A DNA stretch of 31,397 nucleotides, taken from contig CBFHMJ010000029.1 in the NCBI GenBank assembly GCA_965656875.1, forward strand, positions 1 through 31,397, given 5' to 3'. Shown in pieces: positions 8,944 to 16,256 of this stretch; the stretch's first letter is position 1; each line of letters starts with the position of its first letter. Origin of the DNA: CBFHMJ01 sp965656875. Its GTDB lineage: Bacteria > Pseudomonadota > Gammaproteobacteria > Enterobacterales > Alteromonadaceae. Both the position numbers and the translations under genes were made by a program. Under the pieces are notes generated by a model, which was not told the DNA's origin, searched no databases, and was given only the letters and a program-made list of their open reading frames with translations.

Positions 8944-9330
8944 ATGAATTTAAATCAGGTAACAGTTAAATCCCACGACATCGAAGCCTCAAAAGCTTTT
9001 TACCAAAAGCTTGGTTTAATTCTGATTGTGGATACGCCTCATTATTTACGGTTCGAATGTCCGGAAGGTGACGGCACGTTTTCCGTATCGCTAACTGATG
9101 CACCACCACCTGAAGGTGTAAGAGACACGACGGTTTATTTTGAATTTAAAGAAGGTGAGTTAGATAAGCGTGTCGCAGAACTGGAGGCCGAAGGGATGGA
9201 ATTTCTGCATCCGGTGACAGATCAGCGCTGGCTATGGCGTGAAACTCACACCATCGACCCATCAGGTAACAAGATTTGCTTGTTTTATGGCGGTGAGAAC
9301 CGGAAGAATCCACCGTGGCGTGTGAATTAG
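8944..9330 (+). CDS. VOC (glyoxalase/bleomycin-resistance fold) protein
   Basis: A 128-residue protein with the paired beta-alpha-beta-beta-beta fold of the vicinal oxygen chelate superfamily: it begins MNLNQVTVKSHDIEASKAFYQKLGL and ends with HTIDPSGNKICLFYGGENR. The positions that usually hold metal ligands look altered: the first strand has NQV instead of a His, and the last has NKICLFY where a Glu is common, so a classical glyoxalase I metal site is not evident. VOC proteins in antibiotic clusters often bind or modify the product for self-protection, and the toxoflavin-degrading lyase TflA of Paenibacillus is also of VOC fold; a resistance role is therefore plausible but inferred. The ATG at 8944 begins where the conserved fold begins; an upstream in-frame start at 8917 would add nine non-conserved residues. 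Confidence 0.88.
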   Translation: MNLNQVTVKSHDIEASKAFYQKLGLILIVDTPHYLRFECPEGDGTFSVSLTDAPPPEGVRDTTVYFEFKEGELDKRVAELEAEGMEFLHPVTDQRWLWRETHTIDPSGNKICLFYGGENRKNPPWRVN

Positions 9331-9383
9331 CACAAGGCTAAAACGGCACGGATAACGTGCTGATGCAACATGAGTTTTACTAC

Positions 9384-9406
9384 TAATCTGGTCAGTGATC
9401 AGATTA
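9384..9406. promoter_or_regulatory. Candidate operator: 23-bp dyad with T-N11-A core
   Basis: Perfect 7-base arms TAATCTG (9384-9390) and CAGATTA (9400-9406) are separated by nine bases and contain the T-N11-A pattern typical of LysR-type regulator sites. It lies in the 238-base gap before the toxE-toxB-toxC-toxD block. Toxoflavin genes of B. glumae are controlled by the LysR-type regulator ToxR, so an analogous site is plausible. No regulator gene is in the window. The dyad could instead form an RNA hairpin. Confidence 0.45.
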
Positions 9407-9447
9407 ACAACGATCGCTTATAAAGCGGCATAACAACGAATAATTTT

Positions 9448-9467
9448 GCTGCACAACTGTGTGCAGC
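9448..9467 (+). promoter_or_regulatory. Strong hairpin in the leader before toxE
   Basis: GCTGCACA (9448-9455) and TGTGCAGC (9460-9467) form a perfect 8-bp stem with an ACTG tetraloop. It is not followed by a T-run, so it is not a standard intrinsic terminator; it may be a 5' UTR structure, or end the efflux/VOC transcript with Rho. A smaller CGCTT/AAGCG hairpin lies at 9415-9427. I see no FMN riboswitch signature in this gap. Confidence 0.4.
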
Positions 9468-9568
9468 ACCCCAGACCTACAGCCATCAATCAACGTTTTT
9501 AAACTCAGACGCCTATGTTGTGTGGTGTTTTTGCACCAGCAATGTATGTGAAAAGCGGAGATTGTTTC

Positions 9569-10708
9569 GTGAACACGACAGACGATGTTTTGATGGCGAA
9601 GGCTATTGAGCTGGCCCGACTGGGCACGCTCACCACACAACCCAATCCACGAGTTGGTTGCGTTATCGTTAAAGATGGCGTGATTGTAGGCTCGGGATAC
9701 CATCGCAAAGCAGGCTTTCCACACGCTGAACGATACGCGCTGGCAATGGCGGGTAACAACAGTGTTGGCGCAACTTGCTATGTCACGCTTGAACCTTGTA
9801 GTCATACCGGACGAACATCCCCATGTGCTGATGCATTGATTAACGCAGGCGTTGCCCGGGTGGTGGTCGCGATGACTGATCCTAATCCACAAGTGGCAGG
9901 AACGGGTATTGAGAAACTGCGCAATGCCGGTATCTCTGTCACAACAGGCGTTGCTGAAGCAGAGGCAAAAGCACTGAATCCTGGATTCATCAAACGAATG
10001 CTGACGGGCAAACCCTGGGTTCGGGTGAAGCTGGCGATGAGTCTTGACGGTAAAACTGCAATGCTTGATGGAGAAAGTAAATGGCTGACGGGAGAATTGG
10101 CCAGACAGGATGTTCAGTACTGGCGCGCACGAAGTAGCGCGATTATCACTGGCAGAGAAACCGTCAGTCGGGATAATCCGTCGTTAAATGTTCGTTGGTC
10201 GTTGCTGGATACCCAGACTGACCACATGCGTCATGAAAACGAGGTGATCAGTCTACAGCATCAGCCTGATCGCATTATTGTTGATAGCCAGGCGAAGACG
10301 ACTACGGATATCAACATGCTGACATTGTCGGGCAAAACCGTTCTGGCAACAACCAGTAAAAACTTACAAAAACAACAGGCATGGCAAGCTGCCGGAGGGG
10401 AGTGGCTTAGTCTGCCAGCACATAATTCACATCTTGATTTATCCGCGTTACTCCAGCACCTGGGGCAGCAACACTGCAACGAAGTGTTGATTGAATCCGG
10501 CCCACAACTCACAGGTGCATTTACCAGCCTCAACCTTGTAGACGAGTTTCTTATCTACATCGCACCAAAACTACTTGGAAATCACTCGCTGAATCTGACG
10601 AACCTGCCGGGTATCCATCAGCTCAGTGAGCATATTCCATTGATGTTTAACGACATATCACACGTAGGAACAGATCTGAGAATCAGAGCTGTACCGCTAA
10701 AAAATTAA
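9569..10708 (+). CDS. toxE: RibD-family deaminase/reductase, ToxE-like
   Basis: A 379-residue two-domain protein. The N-terminal cytidine-deaminase fold has the zinc site HAE (His52) and PCSHTGRTSPC (Cys77 and Cys86), the same spacing as E. coli RibD; the C-terminal part is a RibD reductase domain (KPWVRVKLAMSLDGKTA, then SSAIITGRETVSRDNP, ending with an ESGPQLTGAF strand). RibD deaminates the pyrimidine made from GTP and reduces its ribosyl side chain; in toxoflavin clusters the equivalent gene is toxE. Its place directly before a GTP cyclohydrolase II and the WD-repeat and SUMF1-fold genes supports the pathway-specific role. The GTG at 9569 has GGAG eight bases upstream; an in-frame ATG at 9515 would add 18 non-conserved residues. 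A housekeeping ribD copy seen only in this place is possible but less likely, given the neighbours. Confidence 0.88.
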   Translation: MNTTDDVLMAKAIELARLGTLTTQPNPRVGCVIVKDGVIVGSGYHRKAGFPHAERYALAMAGNNSVGATCYVTLEPCSHTGRTSPCADALINAGVARVVVAMTDPNPQVAGTGIEKLRNAGISVTTGVAEAEAKALNPGFIKRMLTGKPWVRVKLAMSLDGKTAMLDGESKWLTGELARQDVQYWRARSSAIITGRETVSRDNPSLNVRWSLLDTQTDHMRHENEVISLQHQPDRIIVDSQAKTTTDINMLTLSGKTVLATTSKNLQKQQAWQAAGGEWLSLPAHNSHLDLSALLQHLGQQHCNEVLIESGPQLTGAFTSLNLVDEFLIYIAPKLLGNHSLNLTNLPGIHQLSEHIPLMFNDISHVGTDLRIRAVPLKN

Positions 10709-10776
10709 CGCAACCGCTTCCCGCCATGATCTGGTAAGGAAGGTTGAAAGCAGTTAGTACAGAGCATGAGGTTGTT

Positions 10777-11412
10777 ATGAATAAGAAGTTCAAAATTGAC
10801 GAGATAGTACAGGTTAGAAACAGTGCTGTCGTGCCAATTCGAGGTTACGACCGTCCAACGGAAATATTCAGTTTTTATGGTCTGGATGATGGTGAAGAAC
10901 ACATAGTCATGGCATTGGGTGACTGGCGGACGGTGGATGTTCCACTCGTGCGTTTGCATTCAGAGTGTTTGACTGGCGATGTGTTTTTCTCACAAAAATG
11001 CGATTGCGGAGAGCAGTTGGATCAAGCGATTGAGGAAATTTATAAACACGGAGGCTTTCTGGTCTATCTCCGACAGGAAGGACGTGGAATTGGTCTGTAT
11101 AACAAGATCGACGCTTATCGCCTGCAAAGTAAAGGGATGGATACCTACCAGGCAAATAATGAGTTGGGCTTTGCCGATGATCTGCGTGATTTTAAAGTGG
11201 CAGCCGACATGTTGCGAGCCATGGGACATAACCGGGTTCGTCTGTTGTCGAATAATCCTCAAAAGCGCAAACAGCTAGAACGTTACGGTATTGAAGTACT
11301 TGAGAATCTGAACACCGGTGTGTTCTGTAATGATCAGAATCACGCTTATCTCAAAACCAAAGTCGAAAAAAGCGACCATTCCATTCACTTACCCGATAAT
11401 CAGGAGAGCTAA
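10777..11412 (+). CDS. toxB: GTP cyclohydrolase II, ToxB-like
   Basis: A 211-residue stand-alone GTP cyclohydrolase II. It opens the imidazole ring of GTP, losing formate and pyrophosphate, to give the 2,5-diaminopyrimidine that starts both riboflavin and toxoflavin synthesis. The zinc ligands are visible as HSECLTGD (Cys64) and KCDCG (Cys75, Cys77), with the spacing of E. coli RibA, and the substrate loop as RQEGRGIGLYNK (Arg99 onward), then DTYQANNELGFADDLRDF. The ATG at 10777 follows GAGG with five bases between; an upstream TTG at 10744 is less likely. The gene ends one base before toxC starts. In B. glumae the homologue is toxB, which feeds precursor into the toxin independently of the riboflavin route. 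Confidence 0.92.
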   Translation: MNKKFKIDEIVQVRNSAVVPIRGYDRPTEIFSFYGLDDGEEHIVMALGDWRTVDVPLVRLHSECLTGDVFFSQKCDCGEQLDQAIEEIYKHGGFLVYLRQEGRGIGLYNKIDAYRLQSKGMDTYQANNELGFADDLRDFKVAADMLRAMGHNRVRLLSNNPQKRKQLERYGIEVLENLNTGVFCNDQNHAYLKTKVEKSDHSIHLPDNQES

Positions 11413-11413
11413 C

Positions 11414-13117
11414 ATGATCAAACATATATCCCCAATCAGCGGAATTGCTGCTTTTCAAGGTCAATACGTGTTAACCGCTGGCTATGATAACCGGGTTATT
11501 TTATGGGATGCCGCTTCAAGAACCTCTCTCGCTCAGGGCGCTCATGACCATCTTGCCAACCAGTGTGCATTCAGTGATGACGGCACATTAGCCGCTTCAT
11601 CGGGAAGTGATTATTCCGTCCGAATCTGGTCGTTGCCTTCCATGCGTTTGTTGCAAGTGCTCACGGTGCATACTGACGACGTGGAAGGTATCGCATTTCA
11701 TCCAAATAAACCCTGGCTGGCAAGTTGTTCGAGAGATCATACGCTGGCATTACATGATTTAAATGGGGAATTACTTCAACGGTTTGAAGGACATAAAGCT
11801 GATGTCATTTCTGTTGCCTGGCACGGGCATTCAGACACCCTGATTAGCTCCAGTGACGACGGCACGATCAAGCGTTGGGACGCGAACACGGGCGAGATGA
11901 TCGCAGATATTGATCTCGGTGGTATTGAAACCGATACCATTGCGATCACCAACGAAGGTGTGATTTACGCGGGAAATGATGATGGTGAAATTATCATTAT
12001 TAATGGCGATCAAAAACGCTATATGCAAGCGCACCGTGCCGGTATTAAACGTCTGGTTTACGATAACGAACAGCAAGCGTTGGTGAGTCTGAGTTATGAC
12101 CGTCAGGTAAAGATTTATAACTGTCAGGAAGGGCCTAAGCTGGTTCATACTGCTGATTTACCCGTGATTGTCTGGCCTCGTTCCTGTGCTTTTCTGGATG
12201 CTGATAATTTGGTGTTTGTGTCTTTTGGCAGTTCATGGGCGCAATACAATTACAAAACGGCCACCTGGACGTTGGATCATATTGAAGATACGCACGGTGT
12301 TAATGCCGTGTGTGAGTATCAAGACAGCATGTACACCGTGGGTGATTCGGGCAAGGTTTATAAAGACAAACAGCTAATTACCGAGCTTCCCAGTTTGTGT
12401 AATTTCCTGACGCCGTTCGGTGATTTTCTGCTAACGGGTGGTCAAACGGGGGAGATTTTTGATGCACTAACGGGTGCGACGATTTATCAACATCATTCTC
12501 CGCTGAATTGCGCCACGACCTTTGAACGAGATGGGCAACAGCTTGCGATCATCGGCACGTATACTGGTGAAGGCGTGGTACTTAATCTCAATGAACAGCG
12601 CCAGCCTGAGTATCTGACAGAACTGCATTTGCACTCTAATGCGATTAAGGGGATTTGTGCCGATCAGGACATGATTTTTTCTGTTAGCGCAGATTGTGGC
12701 GCAATGTTTTATCGAATCGCAGACTTTATCAAGGGTGCAGAACATCGCCATGCTCATGACATGATCGCAAACGGATGTGCCAGTTCAGATGCAGGACGTT
12801 TTGTCAGTGTGAGTCGGGATCTAAAGCTTCGTATCTGGGAAAACATGGAGGCTTCGGTTGTTGATACGCCGAATCAGAATTCTATCAAATGTGTGGGTAT
12901 GTCAGCCGATGGCGAATTTGTTGTGACTGGAAATTACGCCGGGTTTATTGGTGTTTATCAGGTTTCTTCGCAACGTTGGGTTTCATGGTTCCGTCCGACT
13001 AATGCGGGTATTTCATCCTTAACCCGATTAGCCAGTGGTGACTTTGTCGCCAGTTCTTATGATGGCAATTTGTATACGGTATCTGTTTCCAGCCGGTTGG
13101 CTGAGCAGGTGGCGTGA
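11414..13117 (+). CDS. toxC: WD40-repeat beta-propeller protein, ToxC-like
   Basis: A 567-residue protein made of repeated WD40 blades over its whole length. Examples are YDNRVILWDAASR, SDYSVRIWSLPSM, CSRDHTLALHDLNG and SDDGTIKRWDANTG in the first half, and SRDLKLRIWENM near the end. The length would allow two seven-bladed propellers. No signal peptide is seen, so it is probably cytoplasmic. Isolated WD-repeat proteins are unusual in biosynthetic clusters, but ToxC of the toxoflavin operon is exactly such a protein; its biochemical role is not established, and it may act as a scaffold or catalyse ring closure with ToxD. AGGAGAG precedes the ATG at 11414. Its stop overlaps the toxD start (TGATG), implying translational coupling. 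Confidence 0.9.
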   Translation: MIKHISPISGIAAFQGQYVLTAGYDNRVILWDAASRTSLAQGAHDHLANQCAFSDDGTLAASSGSDYSVRIWSLPSMRLLQVLTVHTDDVEGIAFHPNKPWLASCSRDHTLALHDLNGELLQRFEGHKADVISVAWHGHSDTLISSSDDGTIKRWDANTGEMIADIDLGGIETDTIAITNEGVIYAGNDDGEIIIINGDQKRYMQAHRAGIKRLVYDNEQQALVSLSYDRQVKIYNCQEGPKLVHTADLPVIVWPRSCAFLDADNLVFVSFGSSWAQYNYKTATWTLDHIEDTHGVNAVCEYQDSMYTVGDSGKVYKDKQLITELPSLCNFLTPFGDFLLTGGQTGEIFDALTGATIYQHHSPLNCATTFERDGQQLAIIGTYTGEGVVLNLNEQRQPEYLTELHLHSNAIKGICADQDMIFSVSADCGAMFYRIADFIKGAEHRHAHDMIANGCASSDAGRFVSVSRDLKLRIWENMEASVVDTPNQNSIKCVGMSADGEFVVTGNYAGFIGVYQVSSQRWVSWFRPTNAGISSLTRLASGDFVASSYDGNLYTVSVSSRLAEQVA

Positions 13118-14160
13118 TGGATGATTTAACACAGCAAACACTGGAACAACATCAGTCACTGACACTGACTGATGTTGTGATTAATCCAGATAAGTTGGAC
13201 AACATCAATCAGTTATCAGAGCGCGAGGCTATGGGCATTCAAGGGCCCAACAGCGTATCAACACTGGACGATCTAACCAGTTGCATGCATGCGCTTCAGT
13301 CGCTATCTCTGGCTGAATTAACCGTGGTATTGGAAAGTCTGACGGCTGAAACATGCCAGCGCTACGCTGCCGGTCAGTTACTGGCATTATTTGGGGATGA
13401 ACGTATCGATACACTGAATCCCTACATGTTGCCCGTACCTGGTGCCAAAGTAACGCTGGGACTCGCTGAAACGGATGTTGATAACATCGTACAGACTTAC
13501 TACCAGTACGGCGTGCTGGCTGAGTGGATCGAAAAAGAAACGCCAGAATACACGTTAGAAATTCCAACGTTTCATCTGGCGAAGTATTGTGTGACTCACA
13601 AGGAATATCATGAGTATTTACTGGATACCGGTTCAGAGGATTTCCCGGAAGGCTGGCAGTTTGGGATTTATCGTCCTGAACTGTCCAATCATCCGGTAAA
13701 CACTGTTTCGGCGGAACAAGCAGATAATTACGCGGCCTGGCTCAGTGAAAAAACCGGACGTCATTTCCGACTTCCAACAGAAGCTGAATGGGAATATGCC
13801 GCCAGTGGTTTACGAGGCCTGGAATTTCCCTGGGGAAATTCGTTTGAACCGGATCACTGTAACACGGTAGAAAGTGGCATTTTGCGTTCAACACCTGTCG
13901 GCATGTTTCCAAAAGGAGCTGGCCCTTTTGGGCATATGGATATGGCAGGCAACGTGGAAGAATATGTTTCTGATAATTATAAACCTTATCCGGGTGCCGA
14001 GGTGATTCGTGACGACTTACTGGAAAAAGTCGGGGACTATCGAATTGCCAGAGGCGGCAGCTTTACTCGTTTTCGTGACCTGGCAAGAACACGGAGACGA
14101 CACGGACGTTACGAGTCTTCTTTGTATGTCATGGGGTTTCGACTAGCTGAAACGGTCTGA
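13117..14160 (+). CDS. toxD: SUMF1/FGE-fold protein, ToxD-like
   Basis: A 347-residue protein with an N-terminal helical part (about 1-130) and a C-terminal formylglycine-generating-enzyme (SUMF1) fold. Fold markers are PTFHLAKYCVTHKEYHEYL, RLPTEAEWEYAASG (218-231), FPWGNSF, MAGNVEEYVSD, ARGGSF (311-316) and a closing MGFRLAE. The cysteine pair that binds copper in true formylglycine-generating enzymes, normally just after RGGSW, is absent: the segment reads TRFRDLARTRRRHGRYESS. It should therefore not convert sulfatase cysteines. The matching gene in B. glumae is toxD (once called TRP-2), needed for toxoflavin although its reaction is not defined. ATG at 13117 overlaps the toxC stop; a GTG at 13114 is the only near alternative. 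Confidence 0.9.
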   Translation: MDDLTQQTLEQHQSLTLTDVVINPDKLDNINQLSEREAMGIQGPNSVSTLDDLTSCMHALQSLSLAELTVVLESLTAETCQRYAAGQLLALFGDERIDTLNPYMLPVPGAKVTLGLAETDVDNIVQTYYQYGVLAEWIEKETPEYTLEIPTFHLAKYCVTHKEYHEYLLDTGSEDFPEGWQFGIYRPELSNHPVNTVSAEQADNYAAWLSEKTGRHFRLPTEAEWEYAASGLRGLEFPWGNSFEPDHCNTVESGILRSTPVGMFPKGAGPFGHMDMAGNVEEYVSDNYKPYPGAEVIRDDLLEKVGDYRIARGGSFTRFRDLARTRRRHGRYESSLYVMGFRLAETV

Positions 14161-14211
14161 CTCAGGCAGTGCCATTTTTCAATGTGCTGAAAAAATATAC
14201 TTGCAAACGCT

Positions 14212-14242
14212 ATAAACGTCGCGTAGAGTGCGCGGCGTTTAT
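14212..14242 (+). terminator. Probable terminator of the tox operon
   Basis: Two 12-base arms, 14212-14223 and 14231-14242, pair fully in RNA (one G-U pair) around the 7-base loop TAGAGTG, 51 bases after the toxD stop. The distal side carries only TTTAT, so termination strength is uncertain. A TTGCAA...TAGAGT spacing of 17 bases overlaps it, so it could also overlie the rtcB promoter. Confidence 0.5.
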
Positions 14243-14254
14243 CTACATCTACTC

Positions 14255-14350
14255 AAAACACTAACGTAATCGAAGGAGGTTCCCCATGATGCTATTCAAC
14301 TCACTATCACACTTCTCCTTTGCAGGTGCAGCCTGATACGTTAGTTGTTT
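14255..14350 (+). promoter_or_regulatory. Structured leader upstream of rtcB enclosing a strong ribosome binding site
   Basis: Outer arms ACTAACGTA (14260-14268) and TACGTTAGT (14337-14345) are perfect inverted repeats, extendable to 14 bases with two mismatches. Inside them the perfect Shine-Dalgarno AAGGAGGT (14273-14280) can pair with CTCCTT (14315-14320), forming a helix of about nine pairs with two G-U pairs. The result would be a nested hairpin that masks the ribosome binding site of a 16-codon ORF. This is read from the bases only; no known riboswitch class is recognised. Confidence 0.45.
14286..14336 (+). CDS. Possible 16-residue leader peptide upstream of rtcB
   Basis: A short ORF encodes MMLFNSLSHFSFAGAA and ends with TGA immediately before the right arm of the flanking inverted repeat. 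It has the best Shine-Dalgarno in this part of the window (AAGGAGGT, five bases before the ATG), which is hard to explain if it is not translated. It shows no run of a single amino acid that would suggest classical attenuation. It may be a regulatory leader of the rtcB-prfH operon, or chance. Confidence 0.35.
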   Translation: MMLFNSLSHFSFAGAA

Positions 14351-14460
14351 GAAGCATATAACCTGAATTTTACTCTCTTCAACAACCCGCTGATTGCGAT
14401 CTGACTAACGCGTCGGACTGGCCTGTTTATTTCATCATAGAAAATGACAGGATCAGCTAA

Positions 14461-15609
14461 ATGGGCAAATCCATCCAGATATTGGCAGACAATATCTCTC
14501 TTATCGCCTCTCCAGAAACCTGGATAGAAGGCAAAGCTATTCAACAATTAACGACTACAGCAACCTTACCCGGTATGAAACACGTTGCGGGTATGCCTGA
14601 TTTACATCCGGGGCGTGGATATCCAATTGGCGCTGCGTTTTTTAGTCAGCAGTATTTGTATCCCGCTCTGGTTGGTAACGATATCGGCTGTGGCATGAGT
14701 TTGTGGCAAAGTGACTTATCTGTTCACCGGTTTTCTGCGGTAAAAGCAGAGCGCAAACTAAGTGATGTTGAACAACCACTGGGCGATGACTGGCAAGCAA
14801 CGCTACAGGACATCAAACAACGTAAATCCCTCCATGATACTCACTATGATCATGCGTTAGGCACGATAGGTGGTGGTAATCACTTTGCTGAATTTCAGCA
14901 AGTTGATGAAATCATCGATAATCGAGCCGCACAGCAATTATCTCTCGACGCATCAAAGCTGCAATTACTGGTTCACTCAGGTTCTCGTGGTGTGGGGCAG
15001 TCCATTTTACAACAGCATGTGCGTCAATTTGGTCATGCAGGCTTGATGGAACAGACCTGTGAGGCAGACAGTTATTTAGCACAACACCGTCAGGCACTTT
15101 GTTGGGCGGAAGTAAACCGTGAATTGATTGCCAGACGCTTTTTGGCAGCGATTCGCACACAAGGTCAATGTCTGACAGATGTGAATCACAATCTGGTCGA
15201 ACCTTGTAACATTAACGGGCAACAAGGTTGGCTACATCGAAAAGGTGCATCGCCATCTGATCAAGGCGTTCTGGTTATTCCCGGGTCGCGTGGTGATTAC
15301 TCCTGGTTAGTTCAGCCTATGCCTGATGAATGCAGCTTGTTCTCGCTGGCACATGGTGCTGGTCGTAAGTGGAATCGCTCGGACTGTAAAGATCGGTTAA
15401 GCCACCGCTATAAGCAGGATGATTTATTGAAAACCCGGTTGGGAAGTCGGGTGATTTGTGGCGTGAAATCCTTGTTATATGAAGAAGCACCGCAGGCTTA
15501 TAAACCTTCTGAAAGTATTATTGGCGACCTGGTTGATGCAGGACTGATTCGGGTGATTGCCCGATTAAAACCCGTACTGACGTTCAAGACTCATGGAGAG
15601 TGTTGCTAA
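14461..15609 (+). CDS. rtcB: RtcB-type RNA ligase (RtcB2, PrfH-associated)
   Basis: A 382-residue 3'-phosphate/5'-hydroxyl RNA ligase that seals cleaved RNA using GTP and manganese. Metal and guanylate-site motifs are present in order: VGNDIGCGM (Cys77), GTIGGGNHFAEF (Asn140, His141), HSGSRGVG, HRKGA (His259) and LAHGAGRKWNR (His298, the His normally guanylylated). It is complete and close to the family length. ACAGGA eight bases upstream supports this ATG. It overlaps the prfH start (TAATG), so the two are translationally coupled. RtcB proteins paired with PrfH are reported to re-ligate 16S rRNA cut in the decoding centre, as by colicin E3-like nucleases. The usual RtcA/RtcR partners of enterobacteria are not here. 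Confidence 0.95.
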   Translation: MGKSIQILADNISLIASPETWIEGKAIQQLTTTATLPGMKHVAGMPDLHPGRGYPIGAAFFSQQYLYPALVGNDIGCGMSLWQSDLSVHRFSAVKAERKLSDVEQPLGDDWQATLQDIKQRKSLHDTHYDHALGTIGGGNHFAEFQQVDEIIDNRAAQQLSLDASKLQLLVHSGSRGVGQSILQQHVRQFGHAGLMEQTCEADSYLAQHRQALCWAEVNRELIARRFLAAIRTQGQCLTDVNHNLVEPCNINGQQGWLHRKGASPSDQGVLVIPGSRGDYSWLVQPMPDECSLFSLAHGAGRKWNRSDCKDRLSHRYKQDDLLKTRLGSRVICGVKSLLYEEAPQAYKPSESIIGDLVDAGLIRVIARLKPVLTFKTHGECC

Positions 15610-16256
15610 TGAAATTATTGCAGTTATCAGCTGGCTCCGGGCCAGCAGAATGTCAACGAGCGGTTTTTCTGGCAACCCGAGTGATTCAGAAAGAAGCGCG
15701 CAATGCCGGAATAACGCTGACATTGATCGAATGTGTTGAGGGGGACGAACATCAATGTTTTCGTTCGGTCTTGTTTCGGGTATCCGGTGTATCGGCTGAT
15801 GTTTTTATTCAGGCCTGGTGTGGGGCATTGTGCTGGGTTTGCAAAAGCCCGTTTCGACCTTTTCACAAGAGAAAGAACTGGTTTTTTGACGGTGAGGTTT
15901 TCGATGTGAATGATTCAAATGATAGCAGCGTTGGAGACGACACTCTGACAAAGCGGGACGTAATGTTCACCACCTGCCGGGCATCAGGAGCCGGTGGGCA
16001 ACATGTCAACAAAACGAACTCCGCTGTGCAGGCAACCCATACACCTACAGGCATCAGCGTTCGTGTTGAATCTGAACGTAGCCAACATGCCAATAAACGT
16101 CTGGCGTTGTTATTGCTGGCGCAAAAAAGGCAGCAACAACAACGAAGTATCAGTGCTGAACAGCAAAAGATTCGTTGGTCTCAACATAGTGATATTCAGC
16201 GAGGTAATCCGGTGAAAACCTTCGTTGGTGAATCTTTCAGACTTAAAGCTGGCTGA
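15609..16256 (+). CDS. prfH: Peptide chain release factor homologue PrfH
   Basis: A 215-residue release-factor-like protein with the catalytic GGQ motif at 129-131 inside CRASGAGGQHVNKTNSAVQ and a basic tail (LAQKRQQQQR). It lacks the codon-recognition domain of RF1/RF2, as expected for PrfH, which hydrolyses peptidyl-tRNA on ribosomes damaged in the decoding centre so that they can be split and repaired by its partner RtcB. The ATG at 15609 overlaps the rtcB stop and has GGAGAG eight bases upstream; a GTG at 15600 is a weaker alternative. The 3' end overlaps the convergent RlaP gene by 14 bases. Confidence 0.93.
   Translation: MKLLQLSAGSGPAECQRAVFLATRVIQKEARNAGITLTLIECVEGDEHQCFRSVLFRVSGVSADVFIQAWCGALCWVCKSPFRPFHKRKNWFFDGEVFDVNDSNDSSVGDDTLTKRDVMFTTCRASGAGGQHVNKTNSAVQATHTPTGISVRVESERSQHANKRLALLLLAQKRQQQQRSISAEQQKIRWSQHSDIQRGNPVKTFVGESFRLKAG

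Noticed and set aside
9331..9568. FMN riboswitch before the RibD-type gene
   Set aside because: I looked for the conserved RFN core pattern and did not find it; only simple hairpins are present.
9404..9892. - strand ORF of 162 codons overlapping the start of toxE
   Set aside because: Its protein shows no recognisable motif and overlaps the conserved deaminase domain on the other strand.
10709..10776. AACCGCTTCC...GGAAGGTT inverted repeat between toxE and toxB
   Set aside because: The pairing is interrupted and no T-run follows; too weak to call as a terminator or regulatory element.
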